Notes under the pieces: generated by a model
Seen by the model: the letters and a program-made list of their open reading frames with translations, nothing else
Database searches by the model: none
Told to the model about the DNA's origin: nothing
Shown here: positions 1 to 10,864 of the stretch, in pieces
How positions within the stretch are numbered: position 1 is the first letter of the stretch
Layout of the letters: each line of letters opens with the position of its first letter
Position numbers and translations under genes: made by a program
Origin: Enhydrobacter sp.
GTDB lineage: Bacteria; Pseudomonadota; Alphaproteobacteria; Reyranellales; Reyranellaceae
Assembly: GCA_025808875.1 (NCBI GenBank)
Contig: CP075528.1
Coordinates: forward strand, 2,044,473-2,108,472
Length of the DNA stretch: 64,000 bases
Reading direction: 5' to 3'

Positions 1-591
1 CGCCAGCTCAACGATCCCTACGTCGCCGAGGCGAAGAAGCGCGGCTACCGCTCGCGCGCCGCCTTCAAGCTGCTGCAGCTCGACGACCAGTTCGGCTTCC
101 TGCGGCCGGGCATCCGCGTCGTCGATCTCGGCGCCGCGCCGGGCGGCTGGACCCAGGTCGCGGTCGAGCGCGTGAAGCCCGAGACGCGCGGCGGCAAGGT
201 GGTCGGCATCGACCTCGCGCCGGTCGAGCCGATCGCCGGAGCCACCCTGATTGCCGGGGATTTCTACGACGACGAGGCGCCCGAGATGCTGAAGCAGGCG
301 CTGGGAGGACCGGCCGACGTCGTGCTCTCCGACATGGCGGCGCCGGCCACCGGCGATCCGCAGATCGACCATCTGCGCATCATCGCGCTGGCCGAGCTGG
401 CGCACGATTTCGCCCGCCAGGTGCTGAAGCCGGGCGGCAGCTTCGTCGCCAAGGTGCTGCAGGGCGGCACCGAGCGCGCGCTGCTCGATCAGCTCAAGCG
501 CGATTTCGTCAGGGTCCGCCACGTCAAGCCCGAGGCCAGCCGGGCCGATTCGGCGGAAATGTATGTCGTCGGCACGGGCTTTCGCGGCTAG
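1..591 (+). CDS. rlmE: 23S rRNA (uridine2552-2'-O)-methyltransferase RlmE, 5'-truncated by window
   Basis: Open from the first base in frame 1 with no start codon inside the window, so the N-terminus lies upstream. The protein methylates the 2'-O of U2552 in the A-loop of 23S rRNA, a late 50S assembly step. Visible RrmJ/FtsJ features are a YRSRAAFKL segment, the SAM-binding loop DLGAAPGGW (about residue 43), the catalytic Asp in SDMAAP, and the catalytic Lys in PGGSFVAKVLQGG. The C-terminus is complete. The next gene starts 9 bases after the stop but is unrelated in function. Confidence 0.95.
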   Translation, partial: RQLNDPYVAEAKKRGYRSRAAFKLLQLDDQFGFLRPGIRVVDLGAAPGGWTQVAVERVKPETRGGKVVGIDLAPVEPIAGATLIAGDFYDDEAPEMLKQALGGPADVVLSDMAAPATGDPQIDHLRIIALAELAHDFARQVLKPGGSFVAKVLQGGTERALLDQLKRDFVRVRHVKPEASRADSAEMYVVGTGFRG

Positions 592-600
592 ACAGGCGCG

Positions 601-2118
601 ATGCGTAACTTCCTGGCGAACGCCCTGTTGACGGTCGTATCGGTGGTGGCCTGCGTCGCCTTCGCCGAACTGGCCATCCGCGTCATCGACGGCCAGTCGC
701 CGGTCAGCCTGGTCCTGCCCGAGCAGCTCGGTTCGGAGGGAATCGACACCACCGGCGGCCATCTCGATTCGATCCCGCGCGCCGCCAGCGTCGAGCGCCA
801 GCTCTTCTTCAGCGACCCGCCGCCCTTGCCCAACCGCAAGCCGGTACCGGCCGAATGGCTGGAGCTCGACCGCCGGATCCAGCGCGAGCCGCAGTTCGCG
901 CCCAACGCGCCGGGCGACGCCAGGCCCAATCCCTTCCTGCCGTGGGACATGTTCAAGGCGTGGAACTCGGCCTTCGTCGGCGATCCCTGCAAGCATCCCT
1001 ATCTCAGCGGTGCGCCGGGCCGGCTCTGGGTCTACGATCCGCCGAACGGCGAGGCCCGCCCGACCTTCCGCTTCCTGCCCGACGCCACGGTACCCGACGG
1101 GCTGACCACCAACGAATTCGGCTGGCGCGGCCCGCCCGTGACCTTCAAGCGCTCGCCGCGCACCATCCGCATCGTCTTCGTCGGCGCCTCGACCGTGGCC
1201 GAGATCCATCCATTGCCGTTCTCGGGGCCGGAGTATCTCGACAACTGGCTCAACAAGTGGGCCGAGGCGCGCAGGCTCGACGTGCGCTTCGAGGTGCTGA
1301 ACGCCGGGCGCGAGAGCATCAACTCCATCGACATCGCCGCCATCGTGCGCCAGGAGGTGGCGCCGACCCGGCCCGATCTCGTCGTCTACTACGAGGGCGG
1401 CAACAGCCTCGACCTTTCCACGGTGGTCAGGGAGGTGCCCAAGGGCAGGCCGATGCCGGGCGACCCGATCGCGCGCTGGCTGCGCGACATGGCGCAGTAT
1501 TCGGCGCTGGCGCGGCGCGCCGAGAGCCTGACCGTGGGCGGCGAATGGCCCAAGCCGCCCTACGAGATCGCCTGGCCGCCGGGCGTCGACGAATTCGATC
1601 CCGACATCGCGCGGCCCGATCTGCCGGTCCATCTCAGCCGCATCGTGCGCGACCTCGACCAGATCCGCGCCGACCTCGACAAGGTCGGCAGCCTGCTGTC
1701 GGTGGCGTCGTTCCACTGGCTGGCCAGGGACGGGCTGGTGGTCAACGCGGCGCGCCACAAGCCGATCATCGTCACCCTGAACGTCAGCTACTTCCCCTAC
1801 ACCTACCGCGACCTCGAGCGGCTGACGGCGTTCGAGAATCGCGTCTTCGCCAAGTACAACGAGGTGCACGGCCTGCCGTTCATCGACATCGCCAGGTACA
1901 TGCCCTACGACCCCGACCTGTTCAGCGACGGCATCCACAACACGCCGGCGGGCGTGAAGCTGCGCGCCTGGATCGCCATGCAGCAGCTGGTGCCGCTGAT
2001 CGAGGCCAGGCTGGCGAGCGGCGAATGGCCGAGGCCGGTGCCCGACGACATGCCCGACAGGCACCCGGCCTTCGTCGTGCCGCCGCGCACCATCACCTTC
2101 GACTGCAAGGCGTCCTGA
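601..2118 (+). CDS. membrane-anchored SGNH-hydrolase-like protein, long type
   Basis: 505 residues with one N-terminal hydrophobic segment (about 5-25), so probably a periplasm-facing protein tethered to the inner membrane. The block-I motif is FVGAST (Ser at about 197, GAS in place of GDS). The C-terminus has a DGIH motif at about 440, as expected for the Asp/His of an SGNH esterase/acyltransferase. It is strikingly similar along its length to the protein at 58816-60336: both have PPLPNR, FKAWNS-F-GDPC, GWRGPP, FVGAST, LNAGRES-SIDIA and VVYYEG. The substrate is unknown; cell-surface polysaccharide or lipid acyl transfer is only a guess. It converges on the SGNH gene at 2122-3171. Confidence 0.75.
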   Translation: MRNFLANALLTVVSVVACVAFAELAIRVIDGQSPVSLVLPEQLGSEGIDTTGGHLDSIPRAASVERQLFFSDPPPLPNRKPVPAEWLELDRRIQREPQFAPNAPGDARPNPFLPWDMFKAWNSAFVGDPCKHPYLSGAPGRLWVYDPPNGEARPTFRFLPDATVPDGLTTNEFGWRGPPVTFKRSPRTIRIVFVGASTVAEIHPLPFSGPEYLDNWLNKWAEARRLDVRFEVLNAGRESINSIDIAAIVRQEVAPTRPDLVVYYEGGNSLDLSTVVREVPKGRPMPGDPIARWLRDMAQYSALARRAESLTVGGEWPKPPYEIAWPPGVDEFDPDIARPDLPVHLSRIVRDLDQIRADLDKVGSLLSVASFHWLARDGLVVNAARHKPIIVTLNVSYFPYTYRDLERLTAFENRVFAKYNEVHGLPFIDIARYMPYDPDLFSDGIHNTPAGVKLRAWIAMQQLVPLIEARLASGEWPRPVPDDMPDRHPAFVVPPRTITFDCKAS

Positions 2119-2121
2119 CGC

Positions 2122-3171
2122 TCACTCGCCCTTGCAGCCCTTGCGCTCCTTGCGGCAGAGCTCGTCGAGCAGCGGCAGCAGCTCGCGGGTCATGACGGCG
2201 GTGAAGGCGGTGTTGGCGCGGCCGTTGGGATGGGGATCGGGAACGGTGACCCAAAGGCTGGCCGGGTCGAGCTTCTCCACCGCGGGCAGCATGTCGACGA
2301 ACGGCACGCCCTGCGCCTCGACCGCCTTGCGCACCTTGTCGGTCACGTCGGCGAACGGGTAGGGCGAGAGCTCGCGCAGTTCGGGCAGGTGGAAGACCAC
2401 GATGCGCGCGCCGATGTCGCGGCTGGCGCGGATCATTTCGCCGAGCGCCTTCTGCGTGTCCTTCCATCCCGCCGCGTCGTCACGGTAGAGGCCGCGATAG
2501 TATTCCTTCCAGTCCGGCCGCTCGCCGAACGAGCGGATCAAGGTGTCGAGCCGATAGCGCAGCACGATCCAGGCGGCCGAGTTGAGGTCGAGCCAGCTCT
2601 GTGCGCCGTAGGCCGGCAGCGGCTCGGCGTCGTTGATGAAGTAGGTCAGCACGACGATGTCGGGCTTGAGCGGCACGCCGACCTCGCGGAACAGCGACAG
2701 TTCCTGGCGGACGTTGTAGTTGCCGACGCCGAGGTTGAAGCCGTCGACCTTGCGGCCCTGCCGAGCGAGATCGGCCACGACCTGGTGGGCGAAGGTCTCC
2801 TTCTCGGCGACGCCCCAGCCCAAGGTCGTCGAATCGCCCACGAAGGCGATGCGTGCCACGCCCGGCGCGGCGGTCGGGGCGATGTCGGGCCCGCGGATGC
2901 CGAGGCGGTTGGTCCGCATGTCGACCCGCATCAGGTTGGCCGCGCGGTCGGGCGCGTGGCGATGGCCGAACTCGGGGCGCATGTCGCGCTGCTTGACGTC
3001 GCGCGCGTACTTCCACATCTCGAGTTCGTAGGAGAGGCCGTCGTCGACGACCAGCCGGACCATGCCCTCGAAGGTGAATGCCCCGAGGGCCAGGACGGCG
3101 AGCAGCAGGCCGATGTTCTTGATGGCGCCCCCCGTCCGCGAGGCTTTCGGCGACTTCGGCTGCTGGCTCAC
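2122..3171 (-). CDS. SGNH/GDSL-hydrolase family protein, membrane-anchored
   Basis: 349 residues from a GTG start. One N-terminal membrane segment at about 19-38 is followed by a soluble domain. SGNH blocks are visible: FVGDST (Ser about 114), GVGNYN (Gly/Asn block), YFINDAE, and a C-terminal DPHPNG supplying the Asp and His. The full catalytic set looks intact, so it is probably an esterase or O-acyltransferase acting in the periplasm. It is shorter than the 505-residue neighbour and belongs to a different subgroup. It ends 4 bases from the convergent upstream gene. Confidence 0.75.
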   Translation of the reverse strand: MSQQPKSPKASRTGGAIKNIGLLLAVLALGAFTFEGMVRLVVDDGLSYELEMWKYARDVKQRDMRPEFGHRHAPDRAANLMRVDMRTNRLGIRGPDIAPTAAPGVARIAFVGDSTTLGWGVAEKETFAHQVVADLARQGRKVDGFNLGVGNYNVRQELSLFREVGVPLKPDIVVLTYFINDAEPLPAYGAQSWLDLNSAAWIVLRYRLDTLIRSFGERPDWKEYYRGLYRDDAAGWKDTQKALGEMIRASRDIGARIVVFHLPELRELSPYPFADVTDKVRKAVEAQGVPFVDMLPAVEKLDPASLWVTVPDPHPNGRANTAFTAVMTRELLPLLDELCRKERKGCKGE

Positions 3172-3254
3172 ACGCTTTCTCTACTCAGTGGCTGTCGGGC
3201 GGGGCGCACCATACGCCCCGGGGGCCGGGTTTTCCAAGCCGGTCAATTCGCCGC

Positions 3255-4823
<1,569 letters not shown>

Positions 4824-4825
4824 GC

Positions 4826-4845
4826 CGCTTCGCCGAGGCGAAGCG
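4826..4845 (+). terminator. guaB 3' hairpin
   Basis: A perfect 9-bp inverted repeat (CGCTTCGCC / GGCGAAGCG) with a 2-nt centre begins two bases after the guaB stop. No T-tract follows, so it may act as an RNA-end stabiliser or Rho-independent-like element between the convergent guaB and SGNH genes. Confidence 0.5.
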
Positions 4846-4869
4846 ATCGGCGGCGCGGAAGAGGCGAGG

Positions 4870-5949
4870 CTACCGCCCCAGCATCTTCCTCTTCTCGATC
4901 TCGTCGGCGATGCCGTCGGCGATCAGGCGGTAGCCCTCGGGCGACGGATGCCAGGAGCGATAGACGGCGTTGCGTCCCTTGCCGCGCACCGCCTTCTCGG
5001 TCGCCTCGTAGAGATCGACCGTCGCCAGTCCCGCCCGGGCGGCGCAGTCGAGCACGCCGCGCGAGAGGCGGCGCTGTTCGGCGCCGAACGCGGCGTTCTC
5101 CCAGACGTAGAAATCGTACTGCGCCACCACGACGGTCGGCACGCCGAGCCGCGCCAGCCGGCGCATCAGCGGGCAGGCGAGCTTCTCGCCGCTGCCGGGT
5201 GGCAGGGCGCGCTCGTGGTCGGACACCCAGTCGAAGCGCCGGCCGTTCAGCGTCAGGAAGGTGTCGAGCGCCACCGACCAGCCGAACCAGCGCTGCCAGA
5301 AGTCGAGCGTGTCGCGCGGATGGGGCGGCTGCGGCACCGGCACGTTGCGCAGCACCAGCTCACCGTCCCTGAGCTCGAACCACGGCTTGGGTGCACCCCA
5401 GGCGCGGCTCATCTCGGCGCGCCGCAGATTGTCGGCGATGAAGCCGACCACGATCGCCGCCGGCGCGAGCCGCGCCGCGAGCTGCTCGGTGCGCAGCACG
5501 GTCTGGTCGATGCCGTAGGCGGCGACGCCGGCGTTGACGACCCGCCATTTCAGCCGCTGCTGCAGCCGCGCCGGCCAGGTCTCGTCGTCGGCCACCTCGT
5601 CGCCCTGGGTGTAGGAATCGCCGGTCGCCAGGATCGGCGGCGCCTCGATCGAGCCGGCCGGCGGCTCGGGCATGGCGCGAAAGCCCGGCGCCTCGAAACG
5701 GATCAGCGACGGATCGAAACCGCCGCGCTGGATGTAGCCCAGCTCGGGATCGTGCACGAAATGGCGGCCCCGGTTCTGGCCGGCGAGCCCGGTGCGCTCG
5801 TCGAGCACGATGTTCTTCCAGTCGAGCAGGGCGGCGGGCCCGCGCACCAGTCGGCTGCCGAGCTCGAGCAGCATGAGCGTCGCGAGCAGCGAGCCCCCGA
5901 CCAGCGCCACGCGGGCGCCGAGGCCGGTCCGTACATTCCTAGTGGCCAT
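4870..5949 (-). CDS. SGNH-hydrolase family membrane protein (operon partner 2)
   Basis: 359 residues with an N-terminal membrane segment at about 12-31. The catalytic block is ATGDSYTQGDE (Ser about 112). A VNAGVAAYGIDQ block and IADNLRR fit the Gly and Asn blocks. At the C-terminus the His is in RSWHPSPEGYRL; a Trp occupies the position just before it, where many SGNH proteins carry the Asp-x-x-His pattern. The upstream gene (5939-6967) overlaps its start by 11 bases and encodes a close paralogue, so the two are surely co-transcribed and may act as a pair. Substrate unknown. Confidence 0.75.
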   Translation of the reverse strand: MATRNVRTGLGARVALVGGSLLATLMLLELGSRLVRGPAALLDWKNIVLDERTGLAGQNRGRHFVHDPELGYIQRGGFDPSLIRFEAPGFRAMPEPPAGSIEAPPILATGDSYTQGDEVADDETWPARLQQRLKWRVVNAGVAAYGIDQTVLRTEQLAARLAPAAIVVGFIADNLRRAEMSRAWGAPKPWFELRDGELVLRNVPVPQPPHPRDTLDFWQRWFGWSVALDTFLTLNGRRFDWVSDHERALPPGSGEKLACPLMRRLARLGVPTVVVAQYDFYVWENAAFGAEQRRLSRGVLDCAARAGLATVDLYEATEKAVRGKGRNAVYRSWHPSPEGYRLIADGIADEIEKRKMLGR

Positions 5950-6967
5950 TGACCTGCAGCACGCCCGCGACGATGCGTGCGACCAGCCGGTTGCCGGCCT
6001 CGTTCATGTGCCATTGCGCATAGAGCCCGCGCCAGGCGCCGTCGCCGGCCAGCGCGTCGAACGTGTCGACAGTCAGGAGGCCGCGCCGGCGGCCGCAGGC
6101 CAGCAGGTCGCCGACCATGCGGCGCTGCTCCTCGGCGTAGGCCGGCTTCTGCCATGCCCAGGGATCGTACTGCCCCACCAGCAGCACGCGCGCGCGGCTC
6201 GTTTGCTGCAAGGCCTGCAGCCGCTCGGTCAGGCGGCAGGCGAGGCGCTCGCCGGTGCCCTCGGGATGCACGCGCGCATGGTCGCCGAACCAGTGATGCA
6301 GAAGGTCGAGCCGGCGCAGGGTGAAGTCGACCAGGTAGGAACGGCCGAAGGCGCGGCGCAGCCAGCCGAGTGACTCGGTCGGGTCGGGCGGCGGCGGCAC
6401 CGGCACGTTGGCGAGCGCGAGCCCGTCGCCCTCGAAGGCGAAGTAGGGCTTCTCCGCGCCCCACATGCGGCGCATCTCCATGCGGCGGATGTCGTCGGCG
6501 ATGAAGCTGACGACGATGGCCGAGGGCGCGACCTCACGCGCCAGGCTCTCGGCGCGCAGCACGATCTGGTCGAAGCCGTAGCCGCTCACGCCGCCGTTGA
6601 GCGTGCGCCGCCCGGTCAGCGCCTGCAGCTGGGCCGGCCAGGTCGCGAAATCGTCGACCTCGTCGCCGTAGGTGTAGGAATCGCCCACCGCCAGGATCGG
6701 CGCGCCGCTGCCCGCCGGTCCGTCGCCGGCCCCGTTGCCGTTGGCCCGCAGGCCGTCGCGCGGCACGTGACCCAGCCGGTCGTCGTGGCGGAAGCGGGTG
6801 GTCTCGCGGTCGAAATGGACCTTGCGCGCCTCGAGCACGAGGTTCGGCCAGTGCCACAGGCTGTGGCGCCAGGCGCGCAGGCCGAGCTCGAGCGCGACCA
6901 GCCCGGCGGCCAGCGAGAGGAGGACCAATCCCAGTTGGATGAGACGTTGCGCCGGCGGCGTATTCAT
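5939..6967 (-). CDS. SGNH-hydrolase family membrane protein (operon partner 1)
   Basis: 342 residues from the ATG at 6967; longer in-frame extensions run into the divergent rRNA methyltransferase gene and have no membrane signal. A membrane helix at about 9-30 is followed by AVGDSYTYGDE (Ser about 97), LNGGVSGYGFDQ, FIADDIRR and a C-terminal QWHMNEAGNRL. It aligns block for block with the 4870-5949 product (shared FxxDRET/DERT, VPVP-PP, YDPWAWQ/YDFYVWE), indicating tandem duplication. Expression is probably from the short divergent region at 6968-6998. Confidence 0.75.
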   Translation of the reverse strand: MNTPPAQRLIQLGLVLLSLAAGLVALELGLRAWRHSLWHWPNLVLEARKVHFDRETTRFRHDDRLGHVPRDGLRANGNGAGDGPAGSGAPILAVGDSYTYGDEVDDFATWPAQLQALTGRRTLNGGVSGYGFDQIVLRAESLAREVAPSAIVVSFIADDIRRMEMRRMWGAEKPYFAFEGDGLALANVPVPPPPDPTESLGWLRRAFGRSYLVDFTLRRLDLLHHWFGDHARVHPEGTGERLACRLTERLQALQQTSRARVLLVGQYDPWAWQKPAYAEEQRRMVGDLLACGRRRGLLTVDTFDALAGDGAWRGLYAQWHMNEAGNRLVARIVAGVLQVNGH

Positions 6968-6998
6968 CGTAGCGGCAGGAAAAGACGAAAGGATTCCA

Positions 6999-8357
6999 GT
7001 GACACCGGGCGCGCGGGTGGCCGCCACCATAGAGCTTCTCGACGGGATCGTCAGCCATTCCGAACGGCCGGCCGACCTCGTCGCCAACGCCTTCTTCCGC
7101 CAGCGCCGCTTCATCGGCGGCGGCGACCGCCGCGCCGTGTCCGACCGCGTCTGGGGCATCCTGCGCCGCTGGGGACAACTTCGCTGGTGGCTGGAGCGCG
7201 CGGGCCATCCCGAGCCCCGCGCGCCCCGGGCCATTGTCGCTGCGGACCTGCTGCTGCACGACAGCCTGTCGCTCGCCGACCTCGAGGCGATCTTCGACGG
7301 CGGCCGCTACCGCCCGGCGCCGCTCGACGAGGCGGAGGTCCGCGTGCTGCGCCAGCTCGACGGCCATTCGTTGCCCCATCCCGAGCAGCCCGACTGGGTG
7401 CGGCTGAACGTCCAGGCGTGGATCGCGCCGCATCTCAAGGAAGCCTACGGCGAGGCGTGGGGCCGCGAGATCGCCGCGCTGGAGACGCCGCCGCCGGTCG
7501 ACCTGCGCGTCAATCGCCTCAAGGCCACGGTCGACGAGGCGAGGGCGGCGCTGGCGCGCGAGGGCATCGACACCGAGCCGATGCGTTATTCGCCCGACGG
7601 TCTGCGCTTGCGCAAGCGGCTGTCGGTGGTCGCCGGCAAGGCCTTCCAGGACGGCCTGGTCGAGATCCAGGACGAGGGCAGCCAGCTCGTGGCGGCGCTG
7701 GTCGGCGCCGCGCCCGGCATGTCGGTCGCCGACTACTGCGCCGGCGCCGGCGGCAAGACGCTCGCCATCGCCGCCGGCATGAACAACAAGGGCCGCGTCG
7801 TGGCGATGGACGTGCTGGAGACGCGGCTCGACCGCTCGGCCCAGCGCCTGCGCCGCGCCGGCGCGCACAATGTCGAGCGCCGGCCGCTGGATGCCGACAA
7901 CCGCAAATGGCTGAAGCGCCAGGCCGGCGCCTTCGACCGCGTGCTGGTCGACGTGCCCTGCACCGGCACCGGCACATGGCGGCGCAATCCCGATGGCCGC
8001 TGGACGCTCGGCCGCAAGGATCTCGAGGAGCTGGTGCCCAAGCAGGCCGCCATCCTCGACGCCGCCGCGAAGCTGGTGAAGCCGGGCGGCCGGCTGGTCT
8101 ACGCGACGTGCTCGGTGCTGCCGGCCGAGAACGAGCGCCAGGTCGAGGCCTTCGTGGCGCGCCATCCCGACTTCGAGGCCGTGCCCGTGCCGTGGCCGGA
8201 ACTCGCGTCGGGGCCGTATCTCCGCCTGTCGCCGCTGCGTCACGGCACCGACGGTTTCTTCGCCGCGCTGCTTCAGCGCTCGAAGCCCATGACCCCTCCG
8301 TCGTCGCATGACGACGACACCTCCCCCGGCAACGGGGGAGGAAAGAGTGAACCATGA
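6999..8357 (+). CDS. RsmB-like 16S rRNA m5C methyltransferase
   Basis: 452 residues from GTG at 6999, preceded by GAAAGGA; upstream in-frame codons give an unlikely Arg/Ser-rich extension overlapping the divergent SGNH gene. RsmB/RsmF-type enzymes transfer methyl from SAM to C5 of a cytosine in rRNA using two cysteines. Visible: SAM loop DYCAGAGGKTLA, DVPCTGTGTWRRNPD (PC Cys, about 320) and YATCSVLPAEN (TC Cys, about 370). It sits between guaB and guaA. Odd feature: the last 20 or so residues (PPSSHDDDTSPGNGGGKSEP) are encoded by a palindromic repeat, and the stop lies at the start of a GNAT remnant. Confidence 0.9.
   Translation: MTPGARVAATIELLDGIVSHSERPADLVANAFFRQRRFIGGGDRRAVSDRVWGILRRWGQLRWWLERAGHPEPRAPRAIVAADLLLHDSLSLADLEAIFDGGRYRPAPLDEAEVRVLRQLDGHSLPHPEQPDWVRLNVQAWIAPHLKEAYGEAWGREIAALETPPPVDLRVNRLKATVDEARAALAREGIDTEPMRYSPDGLRLRKRLSVVAGKAFQDGLVEIQDEGSQLVAALVGAAPGMSVADYCAGAGGKTLAIAAGMNNKGRVVAMDVLETRLDRSAQRLRRAGAHNVERRPLDADNRKWLKRQAGAFDRVLVDVPCTGTGTWRRNPDGRWTLGRKDLEELVPKQAAILDAAAKLVKPGGRLVYATCSVLPAENERQVEAFVARHPDFEAVPVPWPELASGPYLRLSPLRHGTDGFFAALLQRSKPMTPPSSHDDDTSPGNGGGKSEP
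8290..8343 (+). repeat. palindromic intergenic repeat, copy 1
   Basis: A unit of about 54 bases made of two palindromes, CCGTCGTCGCATGACGACG and CCTCCCCCGGCAACGGGGGAGG. The same unit recurs in direct orientation at 8487-8540 and inverted at 8417-8466. This copy lies inside the 3' end of the RsmB-like gene and recodes its C-terminus. It resembles the dispersed REP-like repeats common in alphaproteobacterial intergenic DNA. Confidence 0.8.
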
Positions 8358-8415
8358 CCGTCCGCATCCGCCGCGCCGCGATGCCCGCCACGATGTCGGA
8401 CGTGCGGCAATCACT
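8354..8415 (+). pseudogene. internally deleted duplicate of the GNAT gene 5' end
   Basis: The sequence starts with the same ribosome-binding region and first codons (MTVRIRRA) as the real GNAT gene at 8551. It then jumps to the segment TMSDVRQS, which in the intact gene lies about 35 codons further on, after which an inverted repeat copy interrupts it. The flanking 87-bp stretch 8290-8376 matches 8487-8573 with two differences, so a duplication followed by deletion explains it. Confidence 0.7.
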
Positions 8416-8416
8416 G

Positions 8417-8466
8417 CCTCCCCCGTCATCGGGGGAGGTGTCCGCGTCTTCGCGGACGGAGGGGTC
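8417..8466 (-). repeat. palindromic intergenic repeat, inverted copy
   Basis: Inverted relative to the copies at 8290 and 8487: CCTCCCCCGTCATCGGGGGAGG comes first, then a TCCGCGTCTTCGCGGA palindrome and the GGAGGGGTC end. The second palindrome differs in sequence from that in the direct copies while keeping symmetry, the pattern expected of an element kept for its structure. Confidence 0.75.
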
Positions 8467-8486
8467 GAGAGTCGGAACGCAATCCG

Positions 8487-8540
8487 TGACCCCTCCGTCG
8501 TCGCATGACGACGACACCTCCCCCGGTGACGGGGGAGGAA
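8487..8540 (+). repeat. palindromic intergenic repeat, copy 2
   Basis: Direct copy of the element at 8290-8343, differing only in the loop of the second palindrome (TGAC for CAAC). It ends just upstream of the GNAT start and supplies part of that gene's 5' region, including the purines of its ribosome-binding site (GGGGGAGGAAAGAG). Confidence 0.8.
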
Positions 8541-8550
8541 AGAGTGAACC

Positions 8551-9129
8551 ATGACCGTCCGCATCCGCCGCGCGCGGCGCGACGATGCCGCCGCCATCGG
8601 CCGCGTCCATGTCGAGACCTGGCGGTCGGCCTATGCCGGGCTGCTGCCCGACGCCATGCTGGCCTCGATGTCGGACGTGCGGCAATCGTCGTGGTGGTCG
8701 CACGCGATCGCCGATCCGGCGCAGGCGCGCGGCATCTTCGTCGCCGACGATCCCGACAGGGGCGTGATCGGCTTCGGCTCGTGCGGGCCGGTGCGCGATC
8801 CCCCCGCGAACCTCGACGGCACCGAGCGGCGGGTGGGCGAGGTCTACACGCTCTATGTCGAGCCCGACTTCCAGAATCGCGGGCTGGGGCGGCGCCTGCT
8901 CGACGCGCTGTTCCGCCAGCTCGACACCGACGGCTACGACACCGCCGTGCTGTGGATGCTGGCCGACAACCCGACGCGCTTCTTCTACGAGGGCATGGGT
9001 GGGCAGCGCGTCGGCGAGCGCACCGACACGCTCGCCGGCCAGGACGTCGACGAGGTCGCCTACGCCTGGCGCGACCTCGACGCCCCGCTGGTCCGGCGGA
9101 AGCTGGCACCCGACGACCTGTCATCCTGA
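8551..9129 (+). CDS. GNAT-family N-acetyltransferase
   Basis: 192 residues. The GNAT fold is clear: N-terminal [22 protein letters not shown], central [21 protein letters not shown] with the acetyl-CoA pyrophosphate-binding Q/RxxGxG/A loop, and a late [14 protein letters not shown] segment. The acceptor substrate cannot be deduced. The ATG at 8551 follows a GGAGGAAAGAG purine tract contributed by the repeat. The last codons and the stop (inside TCATCCTGAGCG) lie within another dispersed inverted repeat, so the present C-terminus may have been altered by its insertion. Confidence 0.85.
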   Translation: MTVRIRRARRDDAAAIGRVHVETWRSAYAGLLPDAMLASMSDVRQSSWWSHAIADPAQARGIFVADDPDRGVIGFGSCGPVRDPPANLDGTERRVGEVYTLYVEPDFQNRGLGRRLLDALFRQLDTDGYDTAVLWMLADNPTRFFYEGMGGQRVGERTDTLAGQDVDEVAYAWRDLDAPLVRRKLAPDDLSS

Positions 9130-9207
9130 GCGAAGCGAAGGATCTAGGGCGGACCCCAAAGAGCTGCCTTGGCTGGCGTTAGGTCCTTCGCTGCGCTCAG
9201 GACGACA
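9118..9207. repeat. dispersed inverted repeat at GNAT/guaA junction
   Basis: A left arm TCATCCTGAGCGAAGCGAAG and a right arm CTTCGCTGCGCTCAGGACGA are separated by about 45 bases. The TCCTGAGCGAAGCGAAGGAT type of repeat is widespread between genes in Alphaproteobacteria (knowledge). It provides the GNAT stop codon and lies just upstream of the proposed guaA promoter. Confidence 0.75.
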
Positions 9208-9219
9208 ATGGAATCCACA

Positions 9220-9247
9220 TTGCAGGCCCGGCCCAAGGCCCTTATAT
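9220..9247 (+). promoter_or_regulatory. candidate guaA promoter giving a leaderless mRNA
   Basis: TTGCAG at 9220-9225 and TTATAT at 9242-9247 are 16 bases apart. Transcription would begin about 6-7 bases after the -10 box, which is the guaA ATG at 9254. No Shine-Dalgarno-like sequence precedes that ATG, consistent with leaderless translation. Confidence 0.45.
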
Positions 9248-9253
9248 CGCCGC

Positions 9254-10804
<1,551 letters not shown>

Positions 10805-10864
10805 ATCGCGAGAATGAATATCCGATTTAGAAGACTCCATTCTTTCAAGGCTTAGCGGATCGTT

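Noticed and set aside
8290-8573. CRISPR array
   Set aside because: Only three units, one inverted, each with internal palindromes and no uniform spacers; these are REP-like repeats.
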